A stretch of 64,000 nt of DNA from Streptomyces sp. NK15101 (GTDB lineage Bacteria; Actinomycetota; Actinomycetes; Streptomycetales; Streptomycetaceae). Where the stretch lies: contig NZ_JAINVG010000012.1 in the NCBI RefSeq assembly GCF_020400725.1, positions 81,646 through 145,645 of the forward strand. Reading direction: 5' to 3'. The position numbers and the translations under genes were made by a program. Position 1 is the stretch's first letter. Each line of letters opens with the position of its first letter. This document shows positions 48,169-56,985 of the stretch, in pieces. The notes below the pieces were generated by a model. That model had not been told where the DNA came from. It saw only the letters and a program-made list of their open reading frames with translations, and did not search any database.

Positions 48169-49170
48169 ATGGCAACCCGTGCCGTCGCCCGTCGTCAGAC
48201 CTCCGCCCAGAGCGGGGCCGCACGGGCAAGCAGCGTTCGCGCCGTGGGCGGGGAGATCGCCGACCGCGACCTGGTCGGCATGTACCTCGACGAGATCGCG
48301 CGCACGCCCCTGCTCGACGCCGCCAAGGAGGTCGAGCTCTCCCAGACGATCGAGGCGGGCGTCTACGCCCAGGAGATACTCGACGGAGAGGTGGAGAGCG
48401 AGGCCGGCGGGGCGACCCGCGAGGAGCTCGAAGCGCTGGTCGCCGAGGGCGAGCGGGCCAAGGACCTCTTCATCAAGTCCAACCTGCGGCTCGTGGTGGC
48501 CGTCGCCCGGCGCTACCCGCGCAGCGGGCTGCCGCTGCTCGACCTGATCCAGGAGGGGAACGCGGGCCTGGTGCGCGCGGTCGAGAAGTTCGACTACGCG
48601 AAGGGCTTCAAGTTCTCCACCTACGCCACGTGGTGGATCCGCCAGGCCATCACCCGGTCCATCGCCGACCAGTCCCGGACCATCCGGCTCCCCGTCCACC
48701 TGGTGGAGGAGCTCGGCCGGATCCGGCGGGTCCAGCGCGAGTTCAACCGGGAGCACGGCCGCGAGCCGGAGCCCGCGGAGATCGCGGAGGAGCTCGGCTC
48801 GACGGCCGAGCGCGTCACCGACGTCCTGGACTGGGCGCGGGACCCGGTCTCGCTGAACATGTCGGTGGACGACGAGGGCGAGACCCAGTTCGGCGACCTC
48901 CTCGAGGACACCTCGGCGATCTCCCCCGAGCAGTCGGTCCTCACGCTGCTGCGCAGCGAGGAGCTCGACGACCTCATCGACAAGCTCGACCACCGGACGG
49001 CGTCGATCATCCGCATGCGGTACGGCATCGAGGACGGCCGCGAGCGGACGCTGACGGAGGTCGGCAAGGAGCACGGACTGACCCGCGAGCGGATCCGCCA
49101 GATCGAGAAGCACGCGCTGCTGGAACTGAAGAAGATGGCGCGGGACACGGGCTTCGACGCGGTGGCCTAG
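48169..49170 (+). CDS. hrdD: RNA polymerase sigma factor HrdD (group 2)
   Basis: This 333-residue protein starts at ATG 48169 with AAGGGAG five bases upstream. It begins MATRAVARRQ, as HrdD does, and has sigma70 regions 1.2 (LVGMYLDEIARTPLL), 2 (GNAGLVRAVEKFDYAKGFKF and STYATWWIRQAITRSI), 3 and 4.2 (EVGKEHGLTRERIRQIEKHA). The length matches S. coelicolor HrdD (about 332). HrdD is a dispensable relative of the main sigma factor HrdB and recognises similar promoters. A GGAAT-N18-GTT SigR-type promoter lies upstream, linking it to thiol stress. Confidence 0.95.
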   Translation: MATRAVARRQTSAQSGAARASSVRAVGGEIADRDLVGMYLDEIARTPLLDAAKEVELSQTIEAGVYAQEILDGEVESEAGGATREELEALVAEGERAKDLFIKSNLRLVVAVARRYPRSGLPLLDLIQEGNAGLVRAVEKFDYAKGFKFSTYATWWIRQAITRSIADQSRTIRLPVHLVEELGRIRRVQREFNREHGREPEPAEIAEELGSTAERVTDVLDWARDPVSLNMSVDDEGETQFGDLLEDTSAISPEQSVLTLLRSEELDDLIDKLDHRTASIIRMRYGIEDGRERTLTEVGKEHGLTRERIRQIEKHALLELKKMARDTGFDAVA

Positions 49171-49199
49171 AGCGGCCGGCGCAGGAGGGGGCATGCCCG

Positions 49200-49620
49200 G
49201 CGGGGCGGTGCCCCCGCTCCGGCCCCGCCCCTGTGGGGCCCGCGCCTTGTGGGGCGGTGCCCCGCGCCCCGCCCGTGCGGGCGCGCCCCTGCTGGGCGGT
49301 GCCCCGGCCCACCCGCCGTGTGGGGCCCGCGCCCGGCGGGGCGGTGCCCCGGCCCCCGCCCGTGTGGGCAGTCGTCCCGCAGGGCGGGACGGGTGGGCAC
49401 ACGGGACGGCGCCCTCCAGCGGCGCTTCCGCGTTCCGGGCCTGGACCCGCACCACCAGGGAGCTGTGCACGGGGTGCGGGTTCAGGCGCGTGAGCCTCGG
49501 GCGCTGGCAAGGGGCGCCGTTCCGTTGTGCCCACCCGTTCCGCCCCTTGCGGAACGTCTGCCCACAACGGGGTGGGCGCCGCCCCGGTGGAACGGCTGCC
49601 CACAACGGGGGCACCGCCCC
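49200..49620. repeat. Compound palindromic intergenic repeat, copy D
   Basis: This is the most complete copy. Several GGCGGGGCGGTGCCCC units (49200-49350) precede the core (49362-49570), which is very close to copy A, including the CCTGGACCCGCACC and GGTGCGGGTTCAGG pair. A further terminal unit ends at 49599 (CTGCCCACAACGGGGG). The element fills the gap between hrdD and the convergent WYL regulator gene. No coding frame is supported. Confidence 0.8.
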
Positions 49621-49627
49621 GCGGCGG

Positions 49628-50608
49628 TCAGGGGGTCGTCGCCGAGGCGAGTCTCGTCGACAGGTCCCGCACGTACGTGATCAGGGACTCCGGCCCGTGG
49701 ACCGTGAAGTCGACGTCCATCAGCGCGAGCCGCAGGGCCAGCCATTCCACCGAGTCGACCACGCGCGCCCGCAGCCGGCAGCGGTCCGGGCCCGTCGCCA
49801 CCGGCACCAGGTGGGACGGCAGGCGCGCCACGACGAACTCGGCCGGCGCGGCGAACGACACGTCGAGGTCGACCTCGCCCTGAGCCCGTGCCATGGAGCG
49901 GGCCATGTAGGTCGCGGCGTCGCCCGAGGGCAGCTCGCGCGGGGTGAAGCGCGCGCCCGTCGCGAGCGGTTCGCTCACCCGGTCCACCCGGAAGGTCCGC
50001 CAGTCCTCGCGCCCCAGGTCGTACGCGACGAGGTACCAGCGCCGCCCGGTCGACACCAGCCGGTACGGTTCCACGAGCCGCTTCGTCTCCGTGCCGTCCC
50101 CCGCCCGGTAGCCGAACCGCAGCCGCTCGTGCCCCGTGGCCGTGCTCGCGAGCGTGGTCAGGGTGGCCGGGGTGACGGTGGCGCCGTCGCCGCGGGTCAG
50201 CGGGATCGTGGCGTTCTGGAGGACGGAGACCCGGTGCCGGAGCCGCGCGGGCAGCACCTGCTCCAGCTTCGCCAGGGCCCGTACGGACGCCTCCTCGACG
50301 CCTTCGATGGCGTGCCCGGCCCCGGCGCGCAGGCCGACGGCGATGGCGACGGCCTCCTCGTCGTCGAGGAGCAGCGGCGGCATGGCCGTACCGGCGACCA
50401 GGCGGTAGCCGCCGACGGCGCCCATGGTCGCCTCGACCGGGTAGCCGAGGTCGCGGAGACGGTCGATGTCCCGGCGGATGGTGCGCGGGGAGACCGAGAG
50501 CCGTTCGGCGAGCTCGCTTCCGGGCCACTCGCGCGGGGTCTGGAGGAGCGAGAGCAGATTCAGGAGTCGTGCCGGGGTGTCCGTCATGTCTTCCAGGATG
50601 CGGTCCAT
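49628..50608 (-). CDS. WYL-domain transcriptional regulator
   Basis: This 326-residue protein is read from ATG 50608 or 50587 (MTDTPARLL); neither has a normal ribosome site. An HTH_11 domain (about 12-65; ELAERLSVSPRTIRRDIDRLRDLG) is followed by a WYL domain (about 145-230; GRRWYLVAYDLGREDWRTFRVDR) and a WCX extension. WYL regulators respond to nucleic acids or small ligands and mostly control neighbouring genes. It is divergent from an MFS gene with only 41 bp between starts, so it very probably controls that transporter. Confidence 0.88.
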   Translation of the reverse strand: MDRILEDMTDTPARLLNLLSLLQTPREWPGSELAERLSVSPRTIRRDIDRLRDLGYPVEATMGAVGGYRLVAGTAMPPLLLDDEEAVAIAVGLRAGAGHAIEGVEEASVRALAKLEQVLPARLRHRVSVLQNATIPLTRGDGATVTPATLTTLASTATGHERLRFGYRAGDGTETKRLVEPYRLVSTGRRWYLVAYDLGREDWRTFRVDRVSEPLATGARFTPRELPSGDAATYMARSMARAQGEVDLDVSFAAPAEFVVARLPSHLVPVATGPDRCRLRARVVDSVEWLALRLALMDVDFTVHGPESLITYVRDLSTRLASATTP

Positions 50609-50649
50609 CTAGGACATGGGCTGACCTACATGACTTCTATCTTCTTCGT

Positions 50650-52182
50650 ATGAGTTCACACGACGCCGCCACCGAAGCGGCCGAGGCGGGCGACAGGCGG
50701 CGCTGGATCGCCCTCGCCATCGTCATGACCGCCGCCTTCATGGACCTGGTCGACGCCACGATCGTCAACATCGCGATCCCCAGCATCGAGAAGGACCTCG
50801 GGGCCTCGTTCGGGGCCATCCAGTGGATCACCGCCGGGTACGCGCTCGCGTTCGCCGCCGGTCTGATCACCGGCGGGCGGCTCGGGGACATCTACGGCCG
50901 CAAGCGCCTCTTCCTCCTCGGCACCGCCGGCTTCACCCTCGCCTCGGCGCTGTGCGGCTTCGCCGCCAACCAGGAGATGCTGGTCGGCTCCCGCCTGCTC
51001 CAGGGCGCGGCGGCCGCGATGATGGTGCCGCAGGTCCTGTCGATCATCCACGTCACCTTCCCGGCGCACGAGCGCGGCAAGGTCTTCGGGATGTTCGGCG
51101 CGATCATCGGCCTCGGCGCGGTCTCGGGCCCGCTGCTGGGCGCGCTGCTCACCCAGTGGAACATCGCGGGCCTGGAGTGGCGCCCGATCTTCCTGATCAA
51201 CCTGCCGGTCGGCGTCGCGGCCCTGATCCTGGGCCGGAAGTTCATCACCGAGTCGAAGGCGCCGAAGGCGCTCAGGCTCGACATGGTCGGCGTGCTCCTG
51301 GTGACGACCGCGCTGCTGATGCTGGTCTACCCGCTGACGCGCGGCCGTGAGCTGGACTGGCCGCTGTGGGGCCACCTGATGATGGCCGGCAGCCTGCTCG
51401 TCTTCGGCGCGCTCGTGGCGTACGAGAAGTACAAGACGCGGAAGGACGGTTCGCCGCTCGTCGAGCTGTCGCTGTTCAGGGTGAAGAGCTTCGCGGCCGG
51501 CATCGCGGTGCAGCTGACCTTCGGTGTCGTGCTCGGCATCTTCTTCCTGGTCTGGACGCTCTACATGCAGATCGGGCTCGGCTGGACCCCGCTGAAGGCG
51601 GGTCTGACCGGGGTGCCGTTCTCGATCTCGGTCTCGGTGGCCGCCGGCATGTCCGTGCAGAAGCTGGTGCCGCGCTTCGGCCGGAAGGTGCTCCAGGCGG
51701 GCGCGCTGACGATGATCGCCGGCATCCTGCTCTACTTCTTCGAGGCCGGGCGGTACGGGGCCGGGATCCATCCCTGGCAGATGATCCCGCCGCTGGTGGT
51801 CATGGGCCTCGGCATGGGCCTGATCGTGGCGCCGCTGACGGACGCGGTGCTGTCCGAGGTGCCGAAGGAGCACGCCGGCTCGGCCTCGGGTCTGATCAAC
51901 ACGACCGGGCAGATGGGCAACGCGCTCGGACTCGGCCTGGTGTCGGTGGTCTTCTTCGGGGCGATCGACGACGAGCGGCTCGCCAAGGCCCCGGCCGAGG
52001 TGGGACCGGCCTTCGTGAACGCCTTCCAGAACTCCCTGGGCTGGGCGGCCGGTGTGCTCGCCGTGATCTTCCTGGTGATGTTCGCTCTGCCGGCGAAGCC
52101 GAAGCAGCACCTGGAGGGCGGCGGCGACGACGTCGAGGCCGTCGTCCCGGAGACCGAGAAGGAGCCGGCGCTCACGCACTGA
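50650..52182 (+). CDS. MFS transporter (DHA2, EmrB/QacA-like)
   Basis: This 510-residue protein starts at ATG 50650. No ribosome site is present upstream (CTTCTATCTTCTTCGT), and the 41-bp divergent spacer suggests a leaderless or near-leaderless mRNA. It has 14 predicted helices, motif D1 (MDLVDATIVNIAIPSIEKDL), motif A (GRLGDIYGRKRLF) and motif C (GAIIGLGAVSGPLLGALL), the drug:H+ antiporter set. The divergent WYL regulator is its likely controller. A 16-bp terminator follows. Confidence 0.9.
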   Translation: MSSHDAATEAAEAGDRRRWIALAIVMTAAFMDLVDATIVNIAIPSIEKDLGASFGAIQWITAGYALAFAAGLITGGRLGDIYGRKRLFLLGTAGFTLASALCGFAANQEMLVGSRLLQGAAAAMMVPQVLSIIHVTFPAHERGKVFGMFGAIIGLGAVSGPLLGALLTQWNIAGLEWRPIFLINLPVGVAALILGRKFITESKAPKALRLDMVGVLLVTTALLMLVYPLTRGRELDWPLWGHLMMAGSLLVFGALVAYEKYKTRKDGSPLVELSLFRVKSFAAGIAVQLTFGVVLGIFFLVWTLYMQIGLGWTPLKAGLTGVPFSISVSVAAGMSVQKLVPRFGRKVLQAGALTMIAGILLYFFEAGRYGAGIHPWQMIPPLVVMGLGMGLIVAPLTDAVLSEVPKEHAGSASGLINTTGQMGNALGLGLVSVVFFGAIDDERLAKAPAEVGPAFVNAFQNSLGWAAGVLAVIFLVMFALPAKPKQHLEGGGDDVEAVVPETEKEPALTH

Positions 52183-52203
52183 CGTGCCGGTCGCGGAAGG
52201 ACC

Positions 52204-52240
52204 CCGAGGGGCGGTGCGCGGTGAGCGCACCGCCCCTCGG
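52204..52240. terminator. Bidirectional terminator
   Basis: A perfect 16-bp stem (52204-52219 with 52225-52240) with a 5-base loop lies between the convergent MFS gene and the collagen-like gene, 22 and 11 bp from their stops. Confidence 0.88.
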
Positions 52241-52250
52241 CGGCATCAGG

Positions 52251-53093
52251 TCACTTCTCCGCCTTCGCGGCGTGGTTCGCCTTGCCGGAGTCGGCATGCT
52301 TCCCCAGGAACCTGTTGGTGCTGTTCGCCGGCGGCTGGAGGCCGGTGGGCGGTGGCGTCAGCAGGATCCAGCGGCCCCGGGGGTAGTCGGGGCTCATGGG
52401 GTCGGTGGTGACGGTGGCGCAGTTGAGCGTGCTCGGCGAACCCGGTACCACCACGCACCGGAACTCGTACACCTGACCGCCGGTGGTGAGCACCTGGACC
52501 GAGAGGTTGTTGTTCTGCTCGGCGATGGAGACCGAGCACGTGCCGGCCGGGGCTCCGGGGAGGGCGGTCCAGACGAAGTTCGTGGGCGGCGGGGGCGTCA
52601 GGTCCCGGATGCCCACGGCCACCGCGCCGTTGTTGGTGGCGGCCTTGTACTCCCGGCTGGCCTCGTCCCGCTCGGCGTCGATGTCGTTGCACACGGCCGG
52701 TCCGGGCGGTCCAGGAGGTCCGGGCGGCCCGGGAGGTCCGGCCGGGCCGCCGTGGGCGTCGCAGCCGCCGTATCCGTCATCGGCCAGGACGGCCCGGCCG
52801 AGCACCCCGTGGCCCATCGCCTGCCGCATCTGCCCGTCGATGTACGCCCCGATGTCGTCCACGTCGTACGGGAGACGACCGTCCTCGTGGTGCGGGGGGC
52901 CGTCCGGGCAGTCGTCGGTCATCGGGACGGCGGAAGTCGGGGCGGTGGACCGGCCAGGGGCCTCCGCCACGGCGGCCGGGCCCGTCATGCCCGTCAGGAC
53001 GAGGGCGAGCGAGGCGACGGCCCCGCCGGAGAGCCAGGCGCGACGCCGGGCGAGCGGACCCAGGGAGGACCTGGTCCTGGGATCAGGACGCAT
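52251..53093 (-). CDS. Secreted protein with a short collagen-like stretch
   Basis: This 280-residue protein starts at ATG 53093, with AGGAG eight bases upstream. Residues 1-43 are a signal peptide with an Arg-rich head (LARRRAWLSGGAV). A collagen-type Gly-Pro-Pro run, (GPP)4 flanked by GPA, lies at about 116-132 between two Cys residues. A beta-rich C-terminal half (VWTALPGAPAGTCSVSI, VYEFRCVVVPGS) has further Cys pairs. The run is too short for a stable triple helix alone but may drive trimer formation. The function is unknown. Confidence 0.75.
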   Translation of the reverse strand: MRPDPRTRSSLGPLARRRAWLSGGAVASLALVLTGMTGPAAVAEAPGRSTAPTSAVPMTDDCPDGPPHHEDGRLPYDVDDIGAYIDGQMRQAMGHGVLGRAVLADDGYGGCDAHGGPAGPPGPPGPPGPPGPAVCNDIDAERDEASREYKAATNNGAVAVGIRDLTPPPPTNFVWTALPGAPAGTCSVSIAEQNNNLSVQVLTTGGQVYEFRCVVVPGSPSTLNCATVTTDPMSPDYPRGRWILLTPPPTGLQPPANSTNRFLGKHADSGKANHAAKAEK

Positions 53094-53483
53094 TCATCTA
53101 CTCCTTCAACAACCCGATCGAGGGACGTGGCGCAAGCGTGTTCGGCTTGCCTCCAGGTCATCGGGTCGCCGTCGCGACATCTTGAGGATCCTGAGGAGCA
53201 ATCAACTCCACGGCCTACGGGTGACGTCGAATGGGCGCGTACGCGGGAGCGAACCCCGGGACGCCGTCAGGAGTGTCGTACGGGGGTGACGGAGGCCTGA
53301 TCGTGCGGTTCCCGGTCCTGCGGTCACCCGGACCGACCCGCCGGAAGCGGTGTTGCCGTGGAGCCGTCGATCTGCCTCTGCGCGATCGGGAGCCGTCCGA
53401 CGGCAGGACGAGGCCGCCGCCCCCGCCCTCGCCCCCGGAGGGACGGAACGGGGCCGGCGGCCCTTTGCCGGGGAGTGCGGCCG
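53094..53483. other. Intergenic region without a supported gene
   Basis: This 390-bp stretch separates two minus-strand genes. Open frames occur on both strands, but none has a ribosome site with consistent codon bias. It should contain the promoter of the collagen-like gene near its left end. No other element was recognised. Confidence 0.6.
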
Positions 53484-54326
53484 TCAGCGGACGCGGGAGC
53501 GGGACTCCATCGCGCCGCGGGCCGCGTGCTCGTCCTCGTACACCTCGCACATGTGCCGGCCGTCCGGCGTCGCCGTGTGCTCGACCTCCCAGAGGCTGAC
53601 CTCGCTGCCGTCGAGCAGCAGGAACTGGTGCTCGTAGAGGGTGAAGCCGGCGTCCCGGCCGCCCTCCACCGCGCAGTGGCGCCCGAAGGCCTGCGTGATG
53701 TGGTGCGCGAAGGCCAACCGGAGACGGCGGGCCGTCCGCTCGCCCGGCCGGTCCGCGTTCTCCGCGCGGCGCAGGACACGGCGCGCATGGTCGGCGGAGT
53801 TGTCCGGCACGTACATCCGGGGCTGGGCGGGTATCGGGCGGGCGAGCAGGGCGCTCAGCAGCTCCAGGTCGTCGTCCTCGTCGCGGAGGCGGCGGTCGGA
53901 GCGCTCCGCCGGCCGGCCCGGCAGGGCCCCCGTCGGGAGACGGGAGGCGGCGAGCCGCGCCTCCGACTCCTCCGTGTACAGCTCGTGCTGCTCGGTGCCG
54001 TCCCGGCCGGCGTTGTGCACGAGCTCCCAGAGGCTGAGCGCGCTGCCGTCGGCGAGCAGGTAGGTGTGGCGGTGGGTCGTGCGGTGCAGCGACGCGCTGT
54101 GGTGCGAGGAGTGCAGCACGCTGGAGTGGGCGAGCGCCGTGCCGAGGCGCTCGACGGTCGAGTCGGGCAGGTCGAAGGAGTTGAGCGCCCGGCCGAGGAG
54201 CCGCTCAAGGTGCGTCTCGGTCGTCTCGTACGGATCGTGAGGATCCTGCGGATCGTTCAAGAGGGTCTCCAGGCCGTCGCCGCATGTCACTTGGTGCTTG
54301 CTTAACGTAGTCCCTGGGTCTGACAT
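53484..54326 (-). CDS. DUF6227-like protein with internal duplication
   Basis: This 280-residue protein starts at ATG 54326. Two halves repeat each other. One has HTYLLADGSALSLWELVHNA with ELYTEESEA; the other has HQFLLLDGSEVSLWEVEHTA with EVYEDEHAA. Both are preceded by a helical segment with RL..A.AH. The duplication suggests a symmetric two-domain fold. I associate this pattern with Streptomyces proteins called DUF6227, without known function. It has no signal peptide or membrane helix. The upstream neighbour is the P1 peptidase gene on the same strand. Confidence 0.7.
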   Translation of the reverse strand: MSDPGTTLSKHQVTCGDGLETLLNDPQDPHDPYETTETHLERLLGRALNSFDLPDSTVERLGTALAHSSVLHSSHHSASLHRTTHRHTYLLADGSALSLWELVHNAGRDGTEQHELYTEESEARLAASRLPTGALPGRPAERSDRRLRDEDDDLELLSALLARPIPAQPRMYVPDNSADHARRVLRRAENADRPGERTARRLRLAFAHHITQAFGRHCAVEGGRDAGFTLYEHQFLLLDGSEVSLWEVEHTATPDGRHMCEVYEDEHAARGAMESRSRVR

Positions 54327-54398
54327 CTGGTCCGGGGTTCCGGAAAACGAAGGGCTCTCCCGGGAAGTTCCCGCCCCTTTTCTCCAACTCCCCTGGTA

Positions 54399-55475
54399 TT
54401 ACCGGGAGTACGCGTCCGCGACCGGTCCGTACAGCTCGCGGTACGAGGGGAAGTCGCCGCCCGGGCCGCGCAGCCCGCCGGGGGCCGCGAGGACCGCGCG
54501 GACGACCGCCCGGGTCACCAGGTCGGCGCCGGCCGCCAGGATCTCGTTCAGGGCGAGCGGACCCGGCCCCTCCGGCAGCTCCCGCGCCCCGGTGGCGAGC
54601 GCGAAGACCGTGTCCCCGTCGTTCATCAGGTGCACCGGACGCACCGCGCGCGCGATGCCGTCGTGCGCGGTGCCCGCGACCTTCTGCGCCTGGGCCCGGG
54701 TCAGCGCCGCGTCCGTCGCGACGACGGCGAGCGTGGTGTTCAGCGGCGGAGGGGCGGACGCCTTCCGCGCCTCCGCGAGCCGCCGCCGGGCCGCCTCGTG
54801 GACCGGGGGCTCCGGGAAGACGAGCCGGCCCGCCGTGAAGTAGCAGCCGTACGGGACGCCGTTCGCCGGGTCGACGACCGAGCCCACCGCGTTCACCACC
54901 ACGAGCGCGCCGACCGTGATCCCCGACTCCAGGACGGTGCTCGCCGTCCCCACCCCGCCCCGCAGACCGCCGGCCACGGCTCCGGTGCCCGCGCCGACCG
55001 CGCCCGTCTCCACGCGCGCGTGGTCCCCGCTCGCGTCGGCCGCCTCCGCCGCCGCCCGGCCCGTCGCCGCGTCCGGCCGGGCCGTGAAGTCGCCGCCCCG
55101 GCCCAGGTCGAAGACGCACGCGGCGGGCACCACCGGCACCACGTGGGACGGGTCGGGGCCCACCCGCACGCCCCGGTTCCGCTCCGCCAGCCAGGCCATC
55201 ACCCCGGCGGCCGCGTCCAGGCCGTACGCGCTGCCGCCCGTCAGGACGACCGCGTCGATCCGCTGGACCACGTTCCGCGGGTCCAGGGCGTCCGTCTCCC
55301 GCGTGCCCGGCCCGCCGCCCCGGACGTCCACGGCGGCCACGGCCCCTCCCTCCGGCGCCAGGACCACCGTGGTGCCGCTCAGCGCCCCTGGGCCGGCCAC
55401 GCGCGCGTGCCCCACGCGCAGCCCGCTCACATCGGTGATCCCGTCCTGACCGTCCGTCTCCTCGGGGAGTGTCAT
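54399..55475 (-). CDS. P1-family (DmpA/BapA-type) N-terminal-nucleophile peptidase
   Basis: This 358-residue protein starts at ATG 55475. It has the DmpA fold: GLRVGHARVAGPGALSGTTVVL near the N-terminus, VLTGGSAYGLDAAAGVMAWL, and the self-processing site LNTTLAVVATDAALT (about 245-259), where the Thr (Ser in DmpA) becomes the N-terminal nucleophile after autocleavage. Members release D- or beta-amino acids from peptide N-termini. It is probably cytoplasmic. Confidence 0.85.
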   Translation of the reverse strand: MTLPEETDGQDGITDVSGLRVGHARVAGPGALSGTTVVLAPEGGAVAAVDVRGGGPGTRETDALDPRNVVQRIDAVVLTGGSAYGLDAAAGVMAWLAERNRGVRVGPDPSHVVPVVPAACVFDLGRGGDFTARPDAATGRAAAEAADASGDHARVETGAVGAGTGAVAGGLRGGVGTASTVLESGITVGALVVVNAVGSVVDPANGVPYGCYFTAGRLVFPEPPVHEAARRRLAEARKASAPPPLNTTLAVVATDAALTRAQAQKVAGTAHDGIARAVRPVHLMNDGDTVFALATGARELPEGPGPLALNEILAAGADLVTRAVVRAVLAAPGGLRGPGGDFPSYRELYGPVADAYSR

Positions 55476-55516
55476 GGCCCCTGCCTACCACGAGACTTGG
55501 CTCCCCGCGGCCCGGC

Positions 55517-55594
55517 TCAGCGCTTGGGGCCGAGGTAGGTGCCGCCCGAGGCGTCGAGCACGGTCCCGGTGATCCAGCGGCCGTCCTCCGGACC
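55517..55594 (-). pseudogene. 3' remnant of an SDR gene
   Basis: On the minus strand, 25 codons before a stop at 55517 read GRWITGTVLDASGGTYLGP, the C-terminal signature of short-chain dehydrogenases (G-x-x-I/V-x-x-D-G-G). Nothing recognisable as an SDR precedes it, because the LtrA gene ends at 55597. The rest of the gene was therefore deleted. Confidence 0.7.
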
Positions 55595-55596
55595 CG

Positions 55597-56772
55597 TCAG
55601 GCCGCCGTCGCGCGCGTGCGGGGGTTGCGGGCGGTCAGGGTGACCCCGACGGCGACCGTGGCCGCCGCGACGAGGCCGGCCGCGAGGACCGCCCAGCGGC
55701 CCGCGAACGAGCACATCAGGATCGCGAACGACGCCACCGGCAGGACCAGTTGCTGGGCGATGCCGACCTTGAAGTAGCGGGCGTGCAGCAGCCACACCGA
55801 CAGCAGGAACACGGCCGTCGGGATCGTCACGGCGGCGGAGGCGGCGAGCGTGGAGATGTGGGCCTTGCCCACGGCCTGCTCGACGGCGATCTCCAGGCCG
55901 GCCCCGACGGCGGCGGCCGACGCGAAGATCACGTAGTGGCCGTAGCCCCACAGGAAGCCCTGGCGGCTGGAGGTCAGCCGGTCGTGGGCGGGCACGACGA
56001 AGTAGATCCACCAGGCGGCGAAGACCAGCAGCAGACCGCCCGCGGCGATCGGCAGCACCTCGCCGAGGGCGTCGTTCTCGGCGATGCCCGTCTTCACGGC
56101 GACGGTCGCCGCGGCGACGGTCTCGCCGAGCACGATGATGGTGAACAGGCCGTACCGCTCGGCGATGTGGTGCGGGTGCCAGCTGCTGGGGTCGTCCTTC
56201 TCCGCGTACACCGGCACGGCCATCTCGGCGAGCGCCATGACCAGGAAGACCCACGGGCGGGCCGGCTCGGGTGCGAGGAGCAGCGCGAGCCAGCCGACCT
56301 GGACGGCGAGGACCCCGCCCGCGTACCGGTGGCACATCGTCCGCTCGGCCGGGGCGGTGGCGTGGTGGGCGGCGCGCATCCACTGCGTGGCCATGGCGAG
56401 CCGCATCACGAGGTAGCCGAGGTAGACGACGAGGAAGTCGTGGTCGGCGAAGGCGCGCGAGACGCCGGCGGCGAGGACGAGCACACCGGCGATCTGGACG
56501 AGGGTGACGACCCGGTAGAGGACGTCGTCGTTGTCGTAGGCCGAGGCGAACCAGGAGAAGTTCATCCAGGCCCACCAGATCGCGAAGAAGATCATCGCGT
56601 AGTTGAGGATGCCCTCGCCGGCGTGGCCTTCGGCGATCGCGTGCACGAGCTCGGCGCCCGCCTGGGCGACGGCCACGACGAAGCACAGGTCGAAGAAGAG
56701 CTCCAGGGGCGTGGCGGCCCGGTGCGACTCCTCGCGGGAGCGAGCGGTGAGGGGCAGGAACGGTTGTGTCAT
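55597..56772 (-). CDS. Low temperature requirement protein A (LtrA) family
   Basis: This 391-residue membrane protein starts at ATG 56772. TPLELFFDLCFVVAVAQAGAEL is the LtrA family hallmark, and ERYGLFTIIVLGETVAAATV and GYGHYVIFASAAAVGAGLE are its other conserved parts. It has about 11-12 predicted helices. LtrA was named from a Listeria mutant that fails to grow in the cold; the biochemical role is unknown. The gene ends just 2 bp from an SDR remnant. Confidence 0.87.
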   Translation of the reverse strand: MTQPFLPLTARSREESHRAATPLELFFDLCFVVAVAQAGAELVHAIAEGHAGEGILNYAMIFFAIWWAWMNFSWFASAYDNDDVLYRVVTLVQIAGVLVLAAGVSRAFADHDFLVVYLGYLVMRLAMATQWMRAAHHATAPAERTMCHRYAGGVLAVQVGWLALLLAPEPARPWVFLVMALAEMAVPVYAEKDDPSSWHPHHIAERYGLFTIIVLGETVAAATVAVKTGIAENDALGEVLPIAAGGLLLVFAAWWIYFVVPAHDRLTSSRQGFLWGYGHYVIFASAAAVGAGLEIAVEQAVGKAHISTLAASAAVTIPTAVFLLSVWLLHARYFKVGIAQQLVLPVASFAILMCSFAGRWAVLAAGLVAAATVAVGVTLTARNPRTRATAA

Positions 56773-56985
56773 GGCCCCAGCACACCAGAGCGTGCGGCGG
56801 GCCCGCTCGCATGGCGCGCGTCCGGCCCGGCAGGACCTCCCTGCGACCCGGCGGCGGCAGGACCTGTGCCCGGTCGGCCGGCGACCATCGGCACTTCGGC
56901 CGGCGACCATCGGCACTGACGTGCCTCCGGGCCCGGGACGCGGCCTGGAGGGGCAAGGAAGGCCCCGAAACATCAGGGAAGCGCC

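Noticed and set aside
53215..53550. Extra gene in the 53.1-53.5 kb gap
   Set aside because: Frames on both strands lack ribosome sites and coherent codon bias.
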